From assembly GCA_021442545.1 (NCBI GenBank), contig JABUSX010000429.1, positions 1 to 8,916 on the forward strand: a DNA stretch of 8,916 bases. The letters are read 5' to 3'. Positions 1-4,897 of the stretch are shown here, piece after piece (the first letter of the stretch is position 1; each line of letters starts with the position of its first letter). A program made the translations under genes and the position numbers. This stretch comes from Eubacterium sp. (GTDB taxonomy: Bacteria; Bacillota; Clostridia; Lachnospirales; Lachnospiraceae). The notes below the pieces were generated by a model that ran no database searches, was not told where the DNA came from, and saw only the letters and a program-made list of their open reading frames with translations.

Positions 1-2941
1 TCCTGTTCAGGAGCCGGTTGATTACCGACCCGGATTTTTTCTTTGCTTTTCCGTCTTTCCGGGAATTTTCACCGTCTCTGTCCGGGTTTTTAAGCAGTCC
101 CGTCAGCCTCGTGGATTCCACATTTTTTCTCGCTCCTGTTTCGGAAACGGTCGGGATTACTTTATCGGCATTTTTTCTGTCAGCCGGATTGACCTTTTCA
201 GTCTCTTCCGGTTTTCCGTCCGGGTTCTTCGTTCCTGCCGCACCATCCGCTTCCGCTTCGGTGCTTTCTCCGGCTCCGTTTTCTGTTCCGGCAGCAGTAC
301 CTTCTTCCGCTCCTACGTTTTCTGCCGCTTCAACGCTTCCTTCAGCTCCGCTTTCTGTTCCGGCAGCACTGCCAGATTCTGTTCCGCCGTTTTCATCAGC
401 ACCCGGCAGATTCTCTGAAGCAGGCTGTTCGGGCGCGGATAATACTTCCGGCGAAGGCGCCGGTTTCTGCTCTTCGGCAGATCCGGATTCCGAAAATACG
501 TCTCTTCTTGTCCGGGCAGGCGCATCCTTGTCGATCCGGATCTCACTGAAATAATCGTAGAGCACGTTCTGGCTCGAGGTTCCGGGTATGATCTCTTCGC
601 GGTAATAGGTTCCGTCCGCCTTCATGACCCGTGCTTTTTCCCTGTCATCGGCAAAAGCATCCATGATCCTGCGGATCTGATCCTTTGTTTCCTCTGTCAC
701 AACTTCGATAAAAGCTTCCACACGCCGGTCGGTATTGCGGTTCAGCAGGTCACCGGACCCGATGAAGATCCGTTCGTCTTCACCCCGTCCGAACAGCAGA
801 ACCCTGCTGTGTTCCAGCCATCTCCCGACAACACTCTTTATCGTAATTTGATCCGTCTTTCCAGGAATGCCGGGGCGCAGACAGCAGATTCCTCTTATAT
901 AAAGCTCTATCTTCACACCTGCCTGTGAACATGCAATCAGTTTTTCCATGACTTCAATATCATTCATGGAGTTGATCTTAAGCCGCACCAGCCCTTCCTC
1001 ACCCTTTTCCATTTCTCTGTCCAGGAGGGCAAGCAGATTGCTTTTAAAACTGTTCGGTGCGATCCAGAGGCTTTTGGCAGGAGGCGGTGCTACACCGTCA
1101 GAAAGAGCCCGGAAGACCATTTCCGCATCTTCCCCGCAAGCCTCATCGGATGTGATCAGAGAAAGATCCGTATACTGCTCACTGGTCACTTCGTTGTAAT
1201 TTCCTGTTCCGACCTGCGTGATATGCGAGATGTTTCCTCCGGAAACTTTTGTGATCACGCAGAGCTTGCTGTGAACCTTCTGATCCGGCAGTCCGTAAAT
1301 AATACGGCATCCGGCTTCTTCCAGCATTTCCGAATAGTCGATGTTATTCTGTTCGTCAAAACGGGCCCGCAGTTCCAGAAGACAGAGCACATCTTTCCCC
1401 CTGTCTGCCGCATAGGCCAGAGCCGCTGCAAGTTTGCTGCTGGGTGAAAGACGATACAACGTGATCTTGATCGAAATGACTTCCGGATCGTCTGCAGCTT
1501 CATAGAGCATATCGATAAACGGCATCATGCTCTGGAACGGAAAGCTCAGCAGCAGATCATGCCGGCTGATATAATCAAAATACTCTCCTTTTCTGAGTCC
1601 GATATCCCGTACGGGTTTTCTGGATTCATATTTAAACCCAGGCTGAGCCGGAATGCTGGATGTAAATGAAAAAGTCGACGGCAGAGATCTCTGGAAAGTG
1701 CTGCTTTCCGTTACACCGATGCTCTTCATGAAAAACGCCTTCGTCTGTTCCGTCAGTCTTCCTTTTATCTGAAGCTGAACCGGCGTTTCCCGGTTTCTGC
1801 GCCGAAGCATATCCGACATGTTTCCGCGCGCATCCTCACGCTCATCGGTCTGATTGCGGAGCAGCACATCCGCGTTCCGGATAACCTTCAGAATCGCACT
1901 TTCCCGGACTTCCTCCTTCTTCAGAAGAAGCGGAAGAAAATGCCGGACCAGTTCCGCTGTCAGTACAACCTTGACTCGTCCGTTCAGTTCAAATGCACTG
2001 TACGCCGGAAGACGGTGAAGCGGAACAACCGCGTACGTATTCCCGTCTGTTCCGATCGATGCCGCCACAAAATTCTCACCTCCCCAGAGGAAGGGGAAGG
2101 ACTTGTTTCCGGAGATGAAACGCGGAAACAGATCTCTCCTCATATCTCCGAAAATCTTTTTGCACATCAGTTCATCGACCTTCTGTGTTTTCTTGAAGTT
2201 GATGATATCAACCCCATGAAAACGCAGCTCTTCTTTCAGAACCTTCCAGAGGCTTTCCTGAAGCGTCTGCTGTTCTCTGACTGTCTCCAGAATGGACGCC
2301 AGCACGGTACGGGGTGTCCAGCCGGAAACCGGATCCAGTCTGTCCGGAATCATTTTGATGCGGTGCATCAGAATTCCGACCCGTACACGGAAAAACTCAT
2401 CCATATTAGACTGGTAAATCCCCATGAATTTCAGTCTTTCCAGCAGAGGCACATTGTGATCCGCCGCCTCCTGAAGCACTCTTTTGTTGAACTCCAGCCA
2501 GCTGATTTCCCGGTTGATAAAGCATTGATAGCGTTCATCCGCCGGGATCTGTTTCCAGTCTGCCGAGGGATCCGGAGCCGGCTGAACCTGCGGCACGGTT
2601 GCTGACTTTTTCCTTTTTTCTACGGAACCGGCCGACTTCTTTCTGATCTCTTTTTCCTTTCGTACGGGATCCGATCCCTTGTTCTTTTCTGTCCTGTTCT
2701 TCGGAGCGGGTTGAGCACTCTTCTTTTTTTCGGATTTACTGTTCACGACAGAAACACTTCCCCTCTTTTTTCCGGACCCGTCTTTCTCTTCCGAAATACC
2801 CTGCTTTTTCTTTTCAGATTTGTCCTTCACTTCGGAAATATCACCTTTGTTTTTCCCGGATTTTTCCTTCACTCCGGAAATACCGCCATTGTTTTTTTCA
2901 GCTTTACCCTTCACTTCAGAAACGTCTCCCTTGTTTTTCAT
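1..2941 (-). CDS. ppk1: Polyphosphate kinase PPK1 with long charged N- and C-terminal extensions (3' end outside window)
   Basis: PPK1 reversibly transfers the ATP gamma-phosphate to a growing polyphosphate chain through a phosphohistidine. The frame is open from ATG 2941 to the left edge: 980 codons, no stop seen. The core begins near residue 138 (FINREISWLEFNKRVL, then QSNMDEFF) and ends near residue 800 (VLYDYFSEIRID). Catalytic signatures are present: TLYR with Arg497, LRARFDE with Arg527, KVHSKL with His557 (expected phosphohistidine), TGNYN, WLEHSRV with His711 and GDLLNRNTDRRVE. The 30-residue spacing Arg497-Arg527-His557 matches E. coli Arg375-Arg405-His435 as I recall it. Typical PPK1 is about 690-740 residues; the excess lies in a Lys-rich N-terminus (31 Lys in residues 1-115) and an Ala/Glu/Gly-rich tail from about 801 on. 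The start is the only ATG before the core; an in-frame TGA lies four codons upstream. The Shine-Dalgarno there is weak. GTG codon 10 (2914) has AAGGGAGA ahead of it and is an alternative start. Second gene of an operon with the upstream phosphotransferase. Core identity is very secure; tail function is unknown. Confidence 0.95.
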   Translation of the reverse strand, partial: MKNKGDVSEVKGKAEKNNGGISGVKEKSGKNKGDISEVKDKSEKKKQGISEEKDGSGKKRGSVSVVNSKSEKKKSAQPAPKNRTEKNKGSDPVRKEKEIRKKSAGSVEKRKKSATVPQVQPAPDPSADWKQIPADERYQCFINREISWLEFNKRVLQEAADHNVPLLERLKFMGIYQSNMDEFFRVRVGILMHRIKMIPDRLDPVSGWTPRTVLASILETVREQQTLQESLWKVLKEELRFHGVDIINFKKTQKVDELMCKKIFGDMRRDLFPRFISGNKSFPFLWGGENFVAASIGTDGNTYAVVPLHRLPAYSAFELNGRVKVVLTAELVRHFLPLLLKKEEVRESAILKVIRNADVLLRNQTDEREDARGNMSDMLRRRNRETPVQLQIKGRLTEQTKAFFMKSIGVTESSTFQRSLPSTFSFTSSIPAQPGFKYESRKPVRDIGLRKGEYFDYISRHDLLLSFPFQSMMPFIDMLYEAADDPEVISIKITLYRLSPSSKLAAALAYAADRGKDVLCLLELRARFDEQNNIDYSEMLEEAGCRIIYGLPDQKVHSKLCVITKVSGGNISHITQVGTGNYNEVTSEQYTDLSLITSDEACGEDAEMVFRALSDGVAPPPAKSLWIAPNSFKSNLLALLDREMEKGEEGLVRLKINSMNDIEVMEKLIACSQAGVKIELYIRGICCLRPGIPGKTDQITIKSVVGRWLEHSRVLLFGRGEDERIFIGSGDLLNRNTDRRVEAFIEVVTEETKDQIRRIMDAFADDREKARVMKADGTYYREEIIPGTSSQNVLYDYFSEIRIDKDAPARTRRDVFSESGSAEEQKPAPSPEVLSAPEQPASENLPGADENGGTESGSAAGTESGAEGSVEAAENVGAEEGTAAGTENGAGESTEAEADGAAGTKNPDGKPEETEKVNPADRKNADKVIPTVSETGARKNVESTRLTGLLKNPDRDGENSRKDGKAKKKSGSVINRLLNR
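274..370 (-). repeat. Imperfect 72-nt-spaced repeat in the acidic PPK1 tail
   Basis: The 25-nt stretches at 274-298 and 346-370 match at 23 of 25 positions and lie exactly 72 nt (24 codons) apart. They encode the repeated AAGTE(S/N)GA motif of the PPK1 C-terminal tail, and a weaker third copy (AAGTKN) lies further left. This indicates that the tail grew by in-frame duplication, as the N-terminal extension did, but with an unrelated Ala/Gly/Glu-rich unit. Confidence 0.65.
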
Positions 2942-2963
2942 ACTTACTCTTCACTTCAGAAAC
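2714..2963 (-). repeat. 42-bp tandem repeat, six copies, spanning the ppk1 start codon
   Basis: Read on the minus strand, copies begin at 2963, 2923, 2881, 2839, 2797 and 2755, each opening with a variant of GTTTCTGAAGTGAAG (ATTTCCGAAGTGAAG in copy 4) followed by an A/G-rich half. Copies 2-6 are 42 bp (14 codons) and encode units of the type (I/V)-S-(E/G)-V-K-x-K-S-x-K-K-x-x-G. The first copy is only 40 bp; it carries the ppk1 ATG in its second half and is out of phase with the others. Copies have diverged at third positions and by substitutions, so this is an old array rather than a fresh expansion. Its outer copy fills most of the gap between the upstream phosphotransferase gene and ppk1. 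Confidence 0.85.
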
Positions 2964-2983
2964 ATTGTTTATGTTCTTTTTCT

Positions 2984-4486
2984 TTACCGGATCGCTCTTC
3001 CGAGCCCGCGCCCAAGCTGTTCTTCCGAAGCCTTTTCCAGCGCGGCTACGATGATTCGCAGAGCCTTGATCCTGGCATAGCGTTTATCATTGGATTCAAT
3101 GATATACCAGGGTGCATTCTCCGTACTGGTCTTCGCAAGCATCTCATCGACGGCTTCCTCATAGAGGGGCCATTTTTCACGGTTTCTCCAGTCTTCATCC
3201 GTGATCTTCCACTGCTTTTCCGGTGTGTTCTGCCGTGCCGTAAAGCGTTCCAGCTGGGTCTCCTGATCAATATGGATCCAGAATTTGAGCACAACCGCAC
3301 CCCAGTCTGTCAGCTGGCGTTCAAATTCATTGATCTCATTATAGGCACGCTTCCAGTCCTTTTCCGAGCAGAAGCCTTCAATGCGTTCGACCATAACACG
3401 TCCGTACCAGGTACGGTCAAAGACGCAGATATGCCCGTTTTTCGGAAGGCGGGTCCAGAAACGCCAGAGATACTGGCGGTTCAGTTCCGGCGGAATCGGT
3501 GACGCGATCGGATGCACGTCACAGCCGCGCGGGTCCAGTGCATTGGTCACCCGGCGGATATTTCCTCCCTTTCCGGCCGCATCCCAGCCCTCATAACAGA
3601 GCACAACGGGAATTTTCTTACGATACATGACATTATGCAGCAGATCCAGACGTTTCTGAAGCTCCTTCAGTTCGTCCTTGTACTCATCGTCATCAATGGC
3701 CGGGGAAAGATCCACCTCGGCAAGCTTCGGCATGTTAAGAAGAGGGAATTTCTCCTTGAACGGCTCCCCGCAGTATCTTCCCTTCTCCAGTGCCTCATCG
3801 ATCGTTTCCACAATCCGTTTCAGAGAGTCTCTTACGATCATGCGGTGCTTCTCGCCGTTCAGAACATGCCATCTGACAATCTTATCCGTTTTCTCCATAA
3901 AATCATCATATGCATTCAGGAACCGGTCATATTCTTTGTGCTGCCAGATATCCTCGTCCGTGACACGCCATTCGGTCTCTGCATATTCACGAAGTTCTGC
4001 AAATCTCTCGAACTGAGTCTGCTCATCAATGTGCACAAAGAGTTTGATAATCACATAACCGCCGTCACGCAGCTGACGTTCAAACTCGTTTACGCTGCGC
4101 ACCCTTTCCGCATACTGCCTGTCCGTGATCTCATGCCGGACATATTTCCGGACAACATTGTCCATCCATCCGGAATCCATAAAAAGCATCTTTCCGTTTT
4201 CGGGAATGGCCTTCGCATAAGGATATAAAAACGGATATCTGGATTCTTTTTCAGATGTGACCGCCGGCGATACAACATTGTAAAAACGCGGATCGATCTC
4301 GCTGATCAGCTCTGTAAGCAGATGGCCCTTTCCTGCAGCCGACCAACCCTCTACCAGAACAATGACAGGGAGCCCGGCCTCCATAAGCTTCTGCTGCTGA
4401 AGCAGAAAATGAGCCTGCAGTCCCTTGATCTCCGCTTTCAGTTTCTCTTTTTTTTCAGCTTTCGGTTTTTCATAATCCTTTAACAT
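2984..4486 (-). CDS. pap: Polyphosphate:AMP phosphotransferase, two-domain (class II) PPK2 family
   Basis: This enzyme uses polyphosphate as donor to phosphorylate AMP to ADP in the cytoplasm. The 500-residue length and two tandem P-loop PPK2 domains fit class II PPK2 proteins (the PA3455/TIGR03708 type). Domain 1 spans about residues 15-240 with Walker A GWSAAGKG at 47-54. Domain 2 spans about 270-490 with Walker A GWDAAGKG at 300-307 and the Walker B/lid motif FDRTWYGRVMVER at 356-368. The halves are clearly homologous: FVHIDEQTQFERF at 150-162 matches FWIHIDQETQLERF at 402-415. In domain 1 the FDRTWYGR position reads MDSGWMDN (103-110), losing Asp-Arg and lid residues, so domain 2 is probably the catalytic one, as reported for the family; that assignment here is inference. 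Start ATG 4486 has GGAGG nine nt upstream. Its stop is 42 nt before ppk1, which supports co-transcription and a polyphosphate synthesis/use pair. Confidence 0.95.
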   Translation of the reverse strand: MLKDYEKPKAEKKEKLKAEIKGLQAHFLLQQQKLMEAGLPVIVLVEGWSAAGKGHLLTELISEIDPRFYNVVSPAVTSEKESRYPFLYPYAKAIPENGKMLFMDSGWMDNVVRKYVRHEITDRQYAERVRSVNEFERQLRDGGYVIIKLFVHIDEQTQFERFAELREYAETEWRVTDEDIWQHKEYDRFLNAYDDFMEKTDKIVRWHVLNGEKHRMIVRDSLKRIVETIDEALEKGRYCGEPFKEKFPLLNMPKLAEVDLSPAIDDDEYKDELKELQKRLDLLHNVMYRKKIPVVLCYEGWDAAGKGGNIRRVTNALDPRGCDVHPIASPIPPELNRQYLWRFWTRLPKNGHICVFDRTWYGRVMVERIEGFCSEKDWKRAYNEINEFERQLTDWGAVVLKFWIHIDQETQLERFTARQNTPEKQWKITDEDWRNREKWPLYEEAVDEMLAKTSTENAPWYIIESNDKRYARIKALRIIVAALEKASEEQLGRGLGRAIR

Positions 4487-4667
4487 AACGTATTTCCTCC
4501 ACTACGTTCTCCCGGATCATACTCTCTGTGCAGCAGACAGATTTCTGCAGTTTCTTTATCCGATCATACTCCGTATACAGCGAGAGTGATTTCTGCAGAC
4601 CATTTATCAAGGAAACAACCTGTTCTGTTATTCCCAGGTCATGCTTTCCCTTCATATAGTTTATCAC
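4470..4667 (-). CDS. Possible small protein overlapping the start of the phosphotransferase gene
   Basis: An open frame of 65 codons starts at GTG 4667 (or ATG 4655, 61 codons) and ends 17 nt inside the phosphotransferase gene. I do not recognise the product. It is hydrophilic and possibly helical, with no signal peptide or membrane segment, and contains an internal duplication: LQKSLSLYTEYDRIKK is followed by LQKSVCCTESMIRE. Neither start has a convincing ribosome binding site, which weakens the case. The overlap with the next gene and the position at the head of the operon are what one would expect of a leader or coupled small ORF. It may equally be non-coding leader sequence carrying a repeat. 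No homology could be tested. Confidence 0.3.
   Translation of the reverse strand: MINYMKGKHDLGITEQVVSLINGLQKSLSLYTEYDRIKKLQKSVCCTESMIRENVVEEIRYVKGL
4496..4500 (-). promoter_or_regulatory. Shine-Dalgarno site of the polyphosphate:AMP phosphotransferase gene
   Basis: GGAGG on the minus strand sits nine nt before ATG 4486. It fixes that start and lies inside the end of the small overlapping ORF at 4470-4667, an arrangement that would allow translational coupling. Confidence 0.8.
4515..4598. repeat. Imperfect direct repeat upstream of the polyphosphate operon
   Basis: Two copies, 4515-4550 (36 bp) and 4562-4598 (37 bp), both begin GATCATACTC and end GATTTCTGCAG-like on the plus strand, with diverged middles, and repeat at an interval of about 47 bp. 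Each ends in the palindrome CTGCAG. The position 30-115 bp upstream of the phosphotransferase start suits either operator sites for the polyphosphate operon or a duplication inside the small ORF there. The sequence alone cannot separate these. Confidence 0.6.
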
Positions 4668-4721
4668 AAATGTATTGGGACAGAAAAAAATTTTTGTACC
4701 TCTGCCCGATTCTTCGAACGG

Positions 4722-4750
4722 TTGTCATTCCATTTTCTGTATCGTATAAT
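4722..4750 (+). promoter_or_regulatory. Sigma70/sigmaA-type promoter of the activase gene
   Basis: TTGTCA at 4722-4727 and a perfect TATAAT at 4745-4750 are separated by exactly 17 bp. Transcription would start near 4757, giving a leader of about 140 nt before the activase ATG. This is the strongest promoter-like sequence I found in the intergenic region. Confidence 0.8.
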
Positions 4751-4778
4751 CTAAACGTTCTGAAAAAGAGAAGACGCA

Positions 4779-4844
4779 AAAGCCCCCGCTTCCGCATTCT
4801 GCCGTCCGACGGCCGGACAGACTGCCGGAGGAAGGCTTTCTTTT
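4779..4844 (+). promoter_or_regulatory. GC-rich hairpin followed by T-rich stretch in the activase leader (possible attenuator)
   Basis: AAAGCC at 4779-4784 can pair with GGCTTT at 4834-4839. Inside lies a second perfect stem, GTCCG 4804-4808 with CGGAC 4814-4818 around a 5-nt loop. The outer stem is followed by CTTTT. The middle section pairs only imperfectly. Because it lies between the promoter and the ribosome binding site, such a structure could terminate transcription early or shape the leader. I recognise no known riboswitch class. Pairing was judged by eye without an energy calculation. Confidence 0.35.
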
Positions 4845-4885
4845 GGTATAAATTGCTGCACAACATCCAGATATAACCTGAAACC

Positions 4886-4889
4886 GGAG
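4886..4889 (+). promoter_or_regulatory. Shine-Dalgarno site of the activase gene
   Basis: GGAG lies eight nt before ATG 4898 and supports that start. The encoded protein then begins only seven residues before the first ATPase motif LGIDIGSTT, which is normal for this family. Confidence 0.75.
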
Positions 4890-4897
4890 TATACCCT

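Larger units (their letters stand above)
4487..4897. other. Divergent intergenic control region
   Basis: These 411 bases separate the minus-strand polyphosphate operon from the plus-strand activase gene. From left to right they hold the phosphotransferase Shine-Dalgarno site, the direct repeat and possible small ORF, an A/T-rich block (about 4683-4696), the activase promoter and its structured leader. I could not find a convincing minus-strand promoter. A weak candidate is an extended -10-like TGTGATAAA near 4660-4668 with only a T-rich element at the -35 position. No phosphate-regulon box was recognised. Confidence 0.6.

Noticed and set aside
18..554. Plus-strand open frame rich in Ser, Pro, Phe and Ala, resembling a low-complexity surface protein
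   Set aside because: It is the antisense of the repeat-rich PPK1 tail; its repeats mirror that coding sequence, and the minus frame continues from an unmistakable PPK1 core.
2714..2963. Tandem repeat considered as a CRISPR array
   Set aside because: Units are contiguous with no unique spacers, are in coding frame and show codon-type divergence.
2711..3502. 263-codon plus-strand frame with Phe-rich repeats
   Set aside because: Antisense of the ppk1 tandem repeat and of the end of the phosphotransferase gene; no ribosome binding site and no recognisable motif.
4779..4844. Hairpin considered as an ordinary gene-end terminator
   Set aside because: No gene ends just before it in either direction, so it is described as a leader structure instead.
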